The position numbers were made by a program, and so were the translations under genes. From the NCBI RefSeq assembly GCF_902153245.2, contig NZ_CABFWF030000012.1, positions 126,501 through 190,500 of the forward strand: a stretch of 64,000 bases of DNA, written 5' to 3'. The notes beneath the pieces were generated by a model. That model had not been told where the DNA came from. It searched no databases and saw only the letters and a program-made list of their open reading frames with translations. The stretch is from Pseudorhizobium endolithicum (GTDB taxonomy: Bacteria; Pseudomonadota; Alphaproteobacteria; Rhizobiales; Rhizobiaceae). This document shows positions 48,166 to 56,389 of the stretch, in pieces. Numbering within the stretch: position 1 is the first letter of the stretch; the number at the start of each line of letters is the position of its first letter.

Positions 48166-48198
48166 TGGAAATGGCCGGGTCTCGCCCGGCCATTTCCA
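48166..48198 (+). repeat. Strong intercistronic stem-loop after the binding-protein gene
   Basis: Perfect 14-bp inverted repeat (48166-48179 and 48185-48198) with a five-base loop, 20 bases after the stop and without T-run. It is likely to give higher binding-protein than permease expression by message stabilisation or partial termination. It parallels the hairpin after tctC. Confidence 0.7.
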
Positions 48199-48241
48199 CA
48201 CCGACACATGGCAAGGATCCGGCTTCGACCGGAGGTGGTGC

Positions 48242-49168
48242 ATGACTCCAATCGAACCCGTTCCGTTTGTCACGCCAGAGCGTCCCAGACGCACCGTCGC
48301 AACCCGTCTCGGCACGCTGTTGCCGAAGATCGTGCTGGCGCCGTCATTCGCGATCACCCTCGTCTTCGTCTATGGCTTCATCCTCTGGACGGTCTATCTT
48401 TCGTTCACGCGGTCGCGCATCCTGCCTGTCTACGACCTCGTCGGCTTCGATGCCTATTACCGTCTCTGGTCGCAGCCGAACTGGTACATGGCGATCAAGA
48501 ACCTCGCCATCTTCGGCGTCCTCTATATCAGCCTGTGTATCGCCATCGGGCTCTTCATCGCGATCCTGATGGACCAGCGTATTCGGGCCGAAGGCCTGCT
48601 TCGGCCGATCTTTCTCTACCCCATGGCTCTTTCCTTCGTCGTCACCGGCACGGCCTGGAAGTGGTTCCTGAACCCGGGCCTCGGACTGGAGAAGACGATG
48701 CAGAACCTCGGCTGGGAGAGCTTCAAGTTCGACTGGCTGATCAATACCGACATGGCGATCTACACGATCGTCATCGCCGGCGTCTGGCAGGCGTCGGGCT
48801 TCGTCATGGCGATGTTCCTCGCCGGGCTGCGCGGGATCGACGGAGAGATCATCAAGGCGGCACAGATCGACGGCGCCTCGAATACGGCCATCTACCGGCG
48901 GATCATCATTCCGATGCTCCGGCCTGTCTTCCTGTCGGCGGTCATCGTGCTCGCCCACATGGCGATCAAGTCCTACGACCTCGTCATCGCGCTGACCGGC
49001 GGCGGTCCTGGGAATGCGACGGAGCTGCCTTCCACCTTCATGTATTCCTATACCTTCACGCGCAGCCAGATGGCCGTCGGCTCCGCGAGCGCGGTGATGA
49101 TGCTGATGGGCATCACCGCCATCATCGTTCCCTATCTTTATTCCGAGCTTCGGGAGAAGCGTTCATGA
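48242..49168 (+). CDS. Sugar ABC transporter permease (MalF/UgpA type)
   Basis: Permease of 308 residues with six membrane segments. The EAA-loop is IKAAQIDGASNTAIYRRIII at about residues 203-222. LSFTRSRILPVYDLVGFDAY in the first loop is typical of the glucose (GtsB) group. GGAGGTGG lies before the ATG at 48242. The next permease overlaps its stop (ATGA). Confidence 0.92.
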   Translation: MTPIEPVPFVTPERPRRTVATRLGTLLPKIVLAPSFAITLVFVYGFILWTVYLSFTRSRILPVYDLVGFDAYYRLWSQPNWYMAIKNLAIFGVLYISLCIAIGLFIAILMDQRIRAEGLLRPIFLYPMALSFVVTGTAWKWFLNPGLGLEKTMQNLGWESFKFDWLINTDMAIYTIVIAGVWQASGFVMAMFLAGLRGIDGEIIKAAQIDGASNTAIYRRIIIPMLRPVFLSAVIVLAHMAIKSYDLVIALTGGGPGNATELPSTFMYSYTFTRSQMAVGSASAVMMLMGITAIIVPYLYSELREKRS

Positions 49169-50046
49169 GTGCCGCCAGCGAAACCGTCAGCGCAGGCTCC
49201 GCCCGGACCGCGCGCATCGTCATCTACGGCTTGCTGTTCCTGCTGGCGGCCGTCTATCTCCTGCCGCTCTACGTGATGCTGACGACGTCGCTGAAGTCGC
49301 TGGCCGAGATCCGCGGAGGCGACATGCTCGCGCTGCCGCGCGAGCCTTCGGCGGAGGCATGGGTAAAGGCGTGGGGACAGGCCTGCATCGGCGTGACCTG
49401 CGAGGGGATCAAGGGCTACTTCTGGAACTCGATCAAGATGGTCGTGCCGGCGGTCGCCATCTCGACGGTACTCGGCGCCCTGAACGGCTATGTCCTGACC
49501 AAATGGCGCTTCCCCGGCCACAAGATCGTCTTCGGGCTGATGCTCTTCGCCTGTTTCATCCCGTTCCAGGCGGTGCTGATCCCGATGGCGCGAGTGCTCG
49601 GCGTGTTCGGTCTCGCGAATTCGACGGCCGGGCTGGTCTTCGTGCACGTGGTGTACGGCCTCGGCTTCACGACGCTGTTCTTCCGTAACTATTACGAGGC
49701 TTTCCCGGACGAACTCGTCAAGGCGGCGATGATCGACGGCGCGGGCTTCTTCAAGATCTTCTGGCGGATCCTGCTGCCCAGTTCGGGTCCGATCATCGTT
49801 GTCACCGTGATCTACCAGTTCACCAATATCTGGAACGACTTCCTGTTCGGCGTGTCCTTTTCCTCGGGTGCTGAGTCGCCGATGACGGTGGCGCTGAACA
49901 ACCTCGTTTCCTCCTCAACCGGCGTCAAGGAATACAATGTCGACATGGCTGCGGCCGTGTTCGCGGCACTGCCCACCTTGTTCGTCTACATCGTCGCCGG
50001 ACGCTATTTCGTGCGCGGCCTGATGGCCGGCGCAGTCAAGGGATAA
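49165..50046 (+). CDS. Sugar ABC transporter permease (MalG/UgpE type)
   Basis: Second permease, 293 residues and six membrane segments. The N-terminal LPLYVMLTTSLKSLAEIRGG and the EAA loop VKAAMIDGAGFFKIFWRILL are characteristic. An insertion with two cysteines (QACIGVTCEGIKGYFWNS) in the first periplasmic loop matches GtsC-like glucose permeases. It is translationally coupled to the preceding permease and lies five bases before the ATPase gene. Confidence 0.92.
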   Translation: MSAASETVSAGSARTARIVIYGLLFLLAAVYLLPLYVMLTTSLKSLAEIRGGDMLALPREPSAEAWVKAWGQACIGVTCEGIKGYFWNSIKMVVPAVAISTVLGALNGYVLTKWRFPGHKIVFGLMLFACFIPFQAVLIPMARVLGVFGLANSTAGLVFVHVVYGLGFTTLFFRNYYEAFPDELVKAAMIDGAGFFKIFWRILLPSSGPIIVVTVIYQFTNIWNDFLFGVSFSSGAESPMTVALNNLVSSSTGVKEYNVDMAAAVFAALPTLFVYIVAGRYFVRGLMAGAVKG

Positions 50047-50051
50047 ACGCA

Positions 50052-51155
50052 ATGAGCTTTCTCGAGATCAGGAACCTGACCAAGAAAATCGGCAGCAACG
50101 AGGTCCTGAAGAATATCAGCATCGAACTGGAGAAGGGCGAGTTCCTGGTGCTGGTCGGCCCCTCCGGCTGCGGAAAGTCGACGCTTCTCAACGCCATTGC
50201 CGGACTGATGCCGCTGACGTCGGGTCAAATCATCCTCGATGGTCAGGTCATCAATGACCTGCATCCCTCCAAGCGTGACATCGCCATGGTTTTCCAGAGC
50301 TATGCGCTCTATCCGAACATGACCGTCGAGGAAAACATCGGCTTCGCGCTGGAGATGCGAGGCGTGGACAAGGTGAAACGCAAGGAGGCGATCCGGGACG
50401 TGGCCGGCACGCTCCAGATCGAACACCTTCTGGACCGCCGGCCAAGTCAGCTCTCTGGGGGGCAGCGGCAGCGCGTCGCCATGGGGCGGGCACTCGTGCG
50501 GCAGCCGCGGGTCTTCCTCTTCGACGAACCGCTCTCGAACCTCGATGCAAAGCTCAGGGTCGAGATGCGGGCCGAGATCAAGGCGCTGCACCACAACACG
50601 AACACCACCATCATCTACGTCACGCACGACCAGATCGAGGCGATGACGCTGGCAACCAAGATCGTAGTGCTGAGGGACGGAGCGATCCAGCAGGTCGGCA
50701 CGCCCCACGAGATCTACAGCAGGCCAGCCAATCTGTTCGTCGCCGACTTCATGGGTTCGCCGGCAATGAACATGCTGAAGGGCAGGGTCGTCACCGTCGA
50801 CGGCGCCCGCCGGATCGCGATCTTCGACAACACCGTCAATGTCGCTGTGCCGGCTTCCGTCACGGTTGATCTTGCGGAGGGCAGGGACGTCATTCTCGGC
50901 CTGCGTCCCGAAGGCATCACGGACGAGAGTCTTGCCGATCCCGCTGCCGGTTCGGTCACACGCGTCGATGCCGAGGTGGCACTCGTGGAACCGACAGGAT
51001 CGGATACGTTCGTGACCGCCAAGCTGCAGGGCGGGACCTTCACCGCCCGCGTACGCGCCGATGTCTCGGTTGCTCCGAAGGAGCGGTTCACCTTCTTGTT
51101 CAACCTGGACAAGGCCGTCGTCTTCGACCCGGTCTCCAAGCAGCGCCTCTCGTAG
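50052..51155 (+). CDS. Sugar ABC transporter ATP-binding protein (MalK/UgpC type)
   Basis: ATPase of 367 residues. Walker A GPSGCGKST, Q-loop MVFQSYALYPNMTV, signature LSGGQRQRVAMGRAL, Walker B FLFDEPLSNLDAKLR, H-loop YVTHDQIEAM, and a C-terminal TOBE/OB regulatory region from about residue 240. It energises the two preceding permeases and closes the operon. UgpC/MalK-type ATPases can serve several importers. Confidence 0.94.
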   Translation: MSFLEIRNLTKKIGSNEVLKNISIELEKGEFLVLVGPSGCGKSTLLNAIAGLMPLTSGQIILDGQVINDLHPSKRDIAMVFQSYALYPNMTVEENIGFALEMRGVDKVKRKEAIRDVAGTLQIEHLLDRRPSQLSGGQRQRVAMGRALVRQPRVFLFDEPLSNLDAKLRVEMRAEIKALHHNTNTTIIYVTHDQIEAMTLATKIVVLRDGAIQQVGTPHEIYSRPANLFVADFMGSPAMNMLKGRVVTVDGARRIAIFDNTVNVAVPASVTVDLAEGRDVILGLRPEGITDESLADPAAGSVTRVDAEVALVEPTGSDTFVTAKLQGGTFTARVRADVSVAPKERFTFLFNLDKAVVFDPVSKQRLS

Positions 51156-51165
51156 GGGATCGTCC

Positions 51166-51190
51166 GGAACAAACAGGTATCGCCTCGGTT
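51166..51190 (+). promoter_or_regulatory. EcfG/RpoE2-type promoter for the 51224 gene
   Basis: GGAAC at 51166-51170, 16 bases, GGTT at 51187-51190. The predicted start near 51197 gives a leader of about 27 bases before the ATG. Confidence 0.65.
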
Positions 51191-51223
51191 GGATCGGTGG
51201 ACGAAATCGATTGAGAGGCGACG

Positions 51224-51502
51224 ATGATGGGCAGAGACCAGTCTGCATCCGGCGGCTACCGCAATGATGGGCTACGAAGCGAACGCGATCCGGCGATGGA
51301 CGAAGGCGGATCACGGCCTGAAGGCGATGCGGGCCGGCAGTCCGGTGACATGGCACGGGATGCCTACGGGCAGAACGAGATGTCGAAGGCCTGGGCGCGG
51401 GAATCCTATCGCGCCGACTATGGGCGAATCTCCCGGGAGACCCGCAACGATTTCGGCACCAGGCGCGTTGATCATGTCGAGGAGCCGCGCAAGCCGGAGT
51501 AG
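51224..51502 (+). CDS. Small hydrophilic disordered protein
   Basis: A protein of 92 residues, rich in Gly, Arg, Asp and Ser, without signal or membrane segment (YRNDGLRSERDPAMDEGG; RADYGRISRETRNDFG). GAGAGGCGACG precedes two adjacent ATGs. An EcfG-type promoter at 51166-51190 supports stress expression. No family is recognised; it resembles the other short disordered stress proteins of this window in composition. Confidence 0.7.
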   Translation: MMGRDQSASGGYRNDGLRSERDPAMDEGGSRPEGDAGRQSGDMARDAYGQNEMSKAWARESYRADYGRISRETRNDFGTRRVDHVEEPRKPE

Positions 51503-51548
51503 ATCATCCGTCTCCCCGTGTGCATTCCGAAGTCCGCAGGAGCGAAAA

Positions 51549-51779
51549 ATGACGCAATCGAGAAAGCCGTCCGACGCCGAGGCGATCAGGCACGACGCAA
51601 AGGCGCAGTTTGCCAACGTCAAGGCAGGCGCGAAGAGTTCCGGCGTCGCGAGCGCCAAGCCCACCGTCATCACCGGATCGGAGGATGCGACCGCCCACAA
51701 GGCGCCTCCGGGCAAGCAGATGCCCAAGAACGAATGGGATTCGAACTACGACGCCGGTGAACATCCTACCGACCGGTAA
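51549..51779 (+). CDS. Small hydrophilic protein
   Basis: A protein of 76 residues with Lys/Ala-rich helices and an Asp-rich tail (PKNEWDSNYDAGEHPTDR). GCAGGAG lies seven bases before the ATG. It starts 46 bases after the previous small gene and is likely co-transcribed. Function unknown. The 244 bases after it, up to the HWE kinase, hold an inverted-repeat structure but no gene. Confidence 0.7.
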   Translation: MTQSRKPSDAEAIRHDAKAQFANVKAGAKSSGVASAKPTVITGSEDATAHKAPPGKQMPKNEWDSNYDAGEHPTDR

Positions 51780-51786
51780 CGATATC

Positions 51787-51846
51787 TTCTGCTGTCCCGG
51801 ATCGGCTCGAAACAGACGGAGACGACGTCAAATAGGGACAGCAGAA
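51787..51846. repeat. Long-spaced inverted repeat upstream of the HWE kinase
   Basis: TTCTGCTGTCCC (51787-51798) recurs as its exact reverse complement at 51835-51846. The second arm also pairs with CTGCTG at 51848-51853 (CAGCAG-AAC-CTGCTG), so two alternative stems are possible. It could be a terminator of the small genes, a leader structure of the kinase or an operator pair. Confidence 0.4.
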
Positions 51847-52023
51847 CCTGCTGCCGCCGACAGATTTTTACCCCGACCGCGAAATCTCCATTGCAGGCAA
51901 TCGATAATATTGGACGCTTTCGAAAAAGCGGCTAAGAAGTCGTCGTGCTATATTAGCAAAGGGCGGGAAAATGCGGTTTTCTGCTGATGCGACGTGGACT
52001 GACGTCGCAGAGGGGGTGTGCTA

Positions 52024-53736
52024 GTGCGGAAACTTTTCCGGTTTTCGCGTTCTGTCCCCACAGCGTCCATCGGTGTCTATCTCGTGGCGCTTTCGGCTGT
52101 GGTCGCCCTGCCGCTTGTCGTTTTCGTCATGCTGCTCATGATGGAACTGGAGCGCAGGGACCGGGAAATACTCGCCGCAAACACGGCAGAAGAAGCGCAG
52201 ACGGTGGCCCGCTCGATGGACCGTACGCTGCAGGACATGACCACCACGCTGCGCGTCCTGGCAACGTCGCCGGAGCTGGAAGCGGGCAATCTCCAATCCT
52301 TCCACAACAGAACCCAAAAGAGCCTGCGCTCCAACTCGCTTTACGTCCTGGCGGCTGCAGCCGACGGGCAGCAGTTGCTGAATACACGCGTTCCGTTCGG
52401 CGCTCCATTGCGGAAGGTCTCCGATCCGGAGTCACTTGCGACTGCGCTTGAGACCAGGGTGACTCATGTCTCCGATGTCTTCTTCGGCGCAACCAGCCAG
52501 CAGTTCGTCTTCAATGTCGTCATGCCGCTGCCCGAGGATGTTGCGCGCTCTTCGGGCGCCGCGGCGTTGATCATGACCCAGAATGCCGCCGATCTGGGGA
52601 GGTTGATCTCCATAGAAGGGCTGCCGCCGCAATGGTCGGTGGCGATCGTGGACGGAGCAGGCAAGATTGTCATGTCGGCGGGGGAAAGCAACGCGTCTTC
52701 CATCAGTGCCTTTCCGGAGGAAACGTTGAAGTTGATGACGGGTATCAACGGGACGATCGAAGACGTCGACGGAGAGCCGCGGCAAATCTATGGTTATGCA
52801 CAGGTACTCGGCTCGACTTGGAAGGCGGTCGTCTGGGGTCCCATCGAGGCTGCCCAGAGTGCCGTGATCGCCACCTCGCGGCGCCTGCTGATCGGCAGCC
52901 TGCTTTTCCTCGGCATCGGGATGCTCTGCGGCTACTTGATCGCCCGTCAGCTCAGAATCCCGATCAGTCAGATCGCCCGGATGGCGGAACGCATCGGCAA
53001 GGGTGAGATCGTCTCTCCCGTCGAGACCCGAATCAAGGAGGCGAGCCAGATCGCCGTCGCGCTGTCCAATGCATCCTTCGACCGCAGTCAGGCGGAAGAC
53101 CGGATGCATCTCATCCTTCATGAACTGGTCCACCGAACCAAGAACATCCTGACGCTGGTGCAGGCGATGATGCGGCAACTCGCCCGGCAGTCCCGAAGCA
53201 TGGATGAGTTCCAGAAGGCGATCTCGGAGCGGTTGCAGGGCCTCGGCAAGTCGATCGAGGCTCTCGCCAGCGAGCAGTGGGCGGGAGTGCCGCTCAAGAG
53301 GCTCGTCACCATCCAGCTCGACACGTTCGCGGAGGCGTCGGACCGGGTGGAACTCGACGGGGAAGATTTTGCCCTGCGGGCGGAGGCGGTGCAGAACCTC
53401 GGCCTCGTGCTTCATGAACTTGCGACGAACTCGCTCAAGTATGGGGCACTTTCGGTGCCGGAGGGAAGGGTTCGGGTTTCCTGGAGGCAGGACGACCCGG
53501 CGGATCCGCATTCGCTGCTCCACCTGACCTGGGAGGAGTTGGACGGCCCGGCGGCGCATGAGCCGAGCGAGACAGGATTCGGTACGACCATCATCCGCCG
53601 GCACGCCGCAGCGGCATTCGGCGGCAACGTCCAGATACAGTACCTTCCCACCGGTCTTGTCTGGACGCTGGTCGCACCGCGCGAGGCGTTCGAGCGGGGT
53701 GCGGGCGATTCAGTGCAGGATCTGATGTCGGGATGA
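52024..53736 (+). CDS. HWE/HisKA_2 sensor histidine kinase
   Basis: Membrane-bound kinase of 570 residues. First membrane helix at about 13-40, periplasmic sensor to about 285 (double-Cache-like, SWAVIVDGAGKI-type segment), second helix at 286-306, HAMP, then the HWE-type dimerisation domain with His370 in LHELVHRTKN. The N box is LHELATNSLKYGALS, with a late TWEELDGP element and a shortened ATPase domain. The GTG at 52024 has AGGGGG seven bases upstream; the GTG at 52018 is too close. No response regulator is adjacent. HWE kinases often feed PhyR and the general stress response. Confidence 0.88.
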   Translation: MRKLFRFSRSVPTASIGVYLVALSAVVALPLVVFVMLLMMELERRDREILAANTAEEAQTVARSMDRTLQDMTTTLRVLATSPELEAGNLQSFHNRTQKSLRSNSLYVLAAAADGQQLLNTRVPFGAPLRKVSDPESLATALETRVTHVSDVFFGATSQQFVFNVVMPLPEDVARSSGAAALIMTQNAADLGRLISIEGLPPQWSVAIVDGAGKIVMSAGESNASSISAFPEETLKLMTGINGTIEDVDGEPRQIYGYAQVLGSTWKAVVWGPIEAAQSAVIATSRRLLIGSLLFLGIGMLCGYLIARQLRIPISQIARMAERIGKGEIVSPVETRIKEASQIAVALSNASFDRSQAEDRMHLILHELVHRTKNILTLVQAMMRQLARQSRSMDEFQKAISERLQGLGKSIEALASEQWAGVPLKRLVTIQLDTFAEASDRVELDGEDFALRAEAVQNLGLVLHELATNSLKYGALSVPEGRVRVSWRQDDPADPHSLLHLTWEELDGPAAHEPSETGFGTTIIRRHAAAAFGGNVQIQYLPTGLVWTLVAPREAFERGAGDSVQDLMSG

Positions 53737-53744
53737 GCCGGTCC

Positions 53745-53769
53745 GGAACGAAGATCGCCGCTTGCCGTT
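53745..53769 (+). promoter_or_regulatory. EcfG/RpoE2-type promoter for topoisomerase IB
   Basis: GGAAC at 53745-53749, 16 bases, CGTT at 53766-53769, a full consensus match. The predicted start near 53776 is only a few bases before the ATG at 53779, so the message would be nearly leaderless. Confidence 0.68.
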
Positions 53770-53778
53770 CTATGGCCC

Positions 53779-54879
53779 ATGGATGCCGTCACCGATCTTT
53801 CTGTTCTTGATGAACAGTATCTCCAGGCTGCGGGCCTGACCTATGTCAACGACACTGAACCCGGCATAAGGCGGCTGCGGAAAGGCAAGGGATTTTGCTA
53901 CCGCCTTCCCGACGGAAGCCTTCTTTCCGACCCCGACGAAAAGCGCCGGATCACGTCCCTCGGACTTCCTCCGGCCTATGAGAACGTCTGGATCTGCCTT
54001 GATCCGCGCGGCCATCTGCAGGCAACCGGCTATGACGCCAGAGGACGCAAGCAATACCGCTACCATCAGGACTGGCAGGCGCTGCGCAGCGAGCTGAAGT
54101 TCGACCAACTGGTCCGCTTCGGAGAGGTGCTGCCGCGAATACGCCGTCGGATCGAGCGCGACCTTGCCCTCGGCCTGGATACGCCCGAGGCGGTTCTCGC
54201 AGCGATCGTGGCATTGATGGACACGGCGCATCTGCGCGTCGGCAACTTGGCCTATGCCAGGGAAAACCGAACCTACGGCGCCACCACGCTTCTGAAGCGT
54301 CACATGACCGTGTCTGACGAAGCGGTGATCCTGCGGTTCACGGCCAAGGGGGGCAAGAGGGTCAGCCATACGATCAAGCATCCGCGCCTGCAGCGCATCT
54401 TCGAGGAGATTGCCGACCTTCCGGGACGGCAGCTTTTCTCGTGGCCGGACGAGGGTGGCGTGCCGCGCGCCGTCGATTCCGGCAGGCTGAACGCATACCT
54501 CGCCGAGGTGGCAGGCTTTCCCGTGTCCGCGAAGACGTTTCGCACCTGGGGCGGAAGCCTTGCCGGCTTCTCCGCGGTCTGGCAGGCGGTGAAGGAGGGA
54601 GAGAGGCCGCGCGTCAAGCTCATCTGCCGTGCGGCGTCCGAACGGCTTCACAACACGCCGGCGGTCTGCCGTTCGAGCTACATCCACCCTGCCATCCTGT
54701 CTCTGGTGGATGATATGGCGCCGCTGGAAAGAATCTTTGCCACGCCGGGAAAGCTGCCGCAGGCGCGAGGACTGAGGGCAGACGAGCGACGCATGCTGGC
54801 ATTCCTGAAGCACGCGGCCGAGGAGGCTGCATTTGCCACACCTGTCGAAAGGTGGCGGGCTGCTGCCGAGAGGGCATGA
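53779..54879 (+). CDS. DNA topoisomerase IB (poxvirus/Deinococcus type)
   Basis: Type IB topoisomerase of 366 residues that relaxes supercoils through a 3'-phosphotyrosyl intermediate. The catalytic set is visible: Arg153 (TAHLRVGN), Lys190 (FTAKGGKR), Arg255 (KTFRTWGGS) and Tyr301 (NTPAVCRSSYIHPAI). The N-terminal SLGLPPAYENVWICLDPRG block is typical of the bacterial family. No ribosome site lies before the ATG, consistent with the nearly leaderless EcfG-type start. The enzyme is accessory in bacteria and often appears in stress regulons of rhizobia. Confidence 0.92.
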   Translation: MDAVTDLSVLDEQYLQAAGLTYVNDTEPGIRRLRKGKGFCYRLPDGSLLSDPDEKRRITSLGLPPAYENVWICLDPRGHLQATGYDARGRKQYRYHQDWQALRSELKFDQLVRFGEVLPRIRRRIERDLALGLDTPEAVLAAIVALMDTAHLRVGNLAYARENRTYGATTLLKRHMTVSDEAVILRFTAKGGKRVSHTIKHPRLQRIFEEIADLPGRQLFSWPDEGGVPRAVDSGRLNAYLAEVAGFPVSAKTFRTWGGSLAGFSAVWQAVKEGERPRVKLICRAASERLHNTPAVCRSSYIHPAILSLVDDMAPLERIFATPGKLPQARGLRADERRMLAFLKHAAEEAAFATPVERWRAAAERA

Positions 54880-54938
54880 TCAGGGGGCGCGGATGCCGCT
54901 CCACCTTCTCCCGTCTTCTCGACCGGGAGCCATGTCGC

Positions 54939-55133
54939 CTAAAGCCGGCCGCTCGACAAATCCCGCCCGTTGATCGAAGCGGGCACGCTGATTTCTTCCT
55001 GAGGTGCCTTGGGCAGCGGCAGTTCAACCGCTTCCGGAACAAGTACCTGCATTTCTTCGGAGTGTTGCTCCCTGGCCGCAGGCTCCGCCCTGCCGCTGAT
55101 GCTGCCGAAAAACCGTCGGAAGAAGTTGTGCAT
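54939..55133 (-). CDS. Small hypothetical protein
   Basis: A protein of 64 residues with a basic, aromatic N-terminus (MHNFFRRFFGSISGRAE), possibly amphipathic and membrane-binding, followed by a Pro/Glu-rich segment. AAAGGA lies eight bases before the ATG. A minus-strand EcfG-type promoter is at 55178-55202. It is convergent with topoisomerase IB. No family is recognised. Confidence 0.6.
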   Translation of the reverse strand: MHNFFRRFFGSISGRAEPAAREQHSEEMQVLVPEAVELPLPKAPQEEISVPASINGRDLSSGRL

Positions 55134-55177
55134 CGTGACATCCTTTCCTGGAGAATGGGCGTCGGGCCCGGAACGAA

Positions 55178-55202
55178 AACACTTCACTGCCAGTAACGTT
55201 CC
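55178..55202 (-). promoter_or_regulatory. EcfG/RpoE2-type promoter for the 55133 gene
   Basis: On the minus strand GGAAC (55202-55198), 18 bases, TT (55179-55178) in a TGTT context, about 40 bases before the ATG. Confidence 0.5.
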
Positions 55203-55242
55203 GCCTTTCTTTCGCCAAGAGATGGAACTTGATCAAGGCGAG

Positions 55243-55267
55243 GGAACAAAAGCCCCTTTGCGGAGTT
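55243..55267 (+). promoter_or_regulatory. Possible EcfG-type promoter upstream of the caa3 operon
   Basis: GGAAC at 55243-55247, 18 bases, TT at 55266-55267 (AGTT context). It would leave a leader of about 145 bases before the oxidase start at 55418, longer than for the other sites, so the link is weak. Confidence 0.35.
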
Positions 55268-55417
55268 GCAGCCGCAAGGCCAGCGGGGGTGTCCTCCGGA
55301 GGCAGTTTGGGGGCGAGGGGTGGCTTGGAGGATCTAGGCATTATCGAGGGATACGGTGTCGTAGGTCCGCGGCGCCGACGATCAGCAACAGACTGTCGTG
55401 GCGGGCGATGGGCCTGC

Positions 55418-56389
55418 ATGCTCGGTGCGCTCTTCGTTTGTCTTTCCCTTTCCTCATGTTCGGGGGTTCAGTCGGCGCTCGATCCGGCAGGCTTGGAAGC
55501 TTCCAAGGTTGCGACGCTGTTCTACGTCATGCTGGCCGGCGGCGGCCTGATCTGGCTCGGAGTGGTCGGCGCACTTTTTTATGCGACGCGAACAGGAAGG
55601 GAGCCGCATTCGGAGCGATCGGCAGGCCGCGTGATCCTGTGGTGCGGTGTGATCGTTCCCGTGACGGTGTTGGCCGCGTTGCTCTCCTACGCAGTCTGGC
55701 TCATGCCGAATATGCGTCCTTGGGCGCCGGGCGGCGAGGGGGGATTGCGCCGGATCGAGGTGACGGGGGAGCAGTTCTGGTGGCGGGTGCGCTATCTCAG
55801 AGCCGACGGCAGCCTGTTGTTCGAAACGGCCAACGAGGTGTTCGTTCCTGTGGGTGAGCGCGTGCTCTTCGTGCTGAAGTCGCCTGACGTGATCCATTCC
55901 TTCTGGATTCCCTCCCTTGGCGGTAAGATGGACATGATCCCCGGGCGCATCAACCACGTTGCGCTAGAGGCCACGAAGCCGGGGACCTATCGCGGCGTCT
56001 GCGCCGAATTCTGCGGTCCCTCCCATGCGCTGATGGCTTTCTCGGTCGAAGCGGTCGATGCGGCTGAATTCGAGGATTGGATCGCTTCCCGCCGGGCCGG
56101 CCGACCTGCCGCGGACCCGGGCGGTCTCGAATTGTTCCTCCGGCACGGTTGCGATGCCTGCCATGCAATCGCCGGAACGACGGCCGACGGCACGATCGGG
56201 CCGAGCCTCACGGCATTCGGCGCTCGAGGCAGCGTCGGCGCGGGGACGTTGCCGAACACGGTGGAGGATGTCGCCCGCTTCATCCGTTATCCCGACGAAA
56301 TCAAGCCCGGCTCGCGGATGCCTTCCTTCGGCATGCTGCCGGAGGGGGATGCGGAGCGGATCGCCGCCTATCTGAAGGGGCTCAGATGA
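55418..56389 (+). CDS. Cytochrome c oxidase subunit II with fused cytochrome c (caa3)
   Basis: Subunit II of a caa3-type oxidase, 323 residues. It starts with a lipoprotein signal (LSLSSCSG, lipobox Cys14), then two membrane helices, the cupredoxin domain with CuA ligands in CAEFCGPSHALM, and a C-terminal cytochrome c domain with CDACH. It accepts electrons at the fused heme c and passes them via CuA. The ATG at 55418 is chosen because the signal begins there, although no clear ribosome site precedes it. It overlaps the next gene (ATGA). CoxM-like naming could apply. Confidence 0.9.
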   Translation: MLGALFVCLSLSSCSGVQSALDPAGLEASKVATLFYVMLAGGGLIWLGVVGALFYATRTGREPHSERSAGRVILWCGVIVPVTVLAALLSYAVWLMPNMRPWAPGGEGGLRRIEVTGEQFWWRVRYLRADGSLLFETANEVFVPVGERVLFVLKSPDVIHSFWIPSLGGKMDMIPGRINHVALEATKPGTYRGVCAEFCGPSHALMAFSVEAVDAAEFEDWIASRRAGRPAADPGGLELFLRHGCDACHAIAGTTADGTIGPSLTAFGARGSVGAGTLPNTVEDVARFIRYPDEIKPGSRMPSFGMLPEGDAERIAAYLKGLR

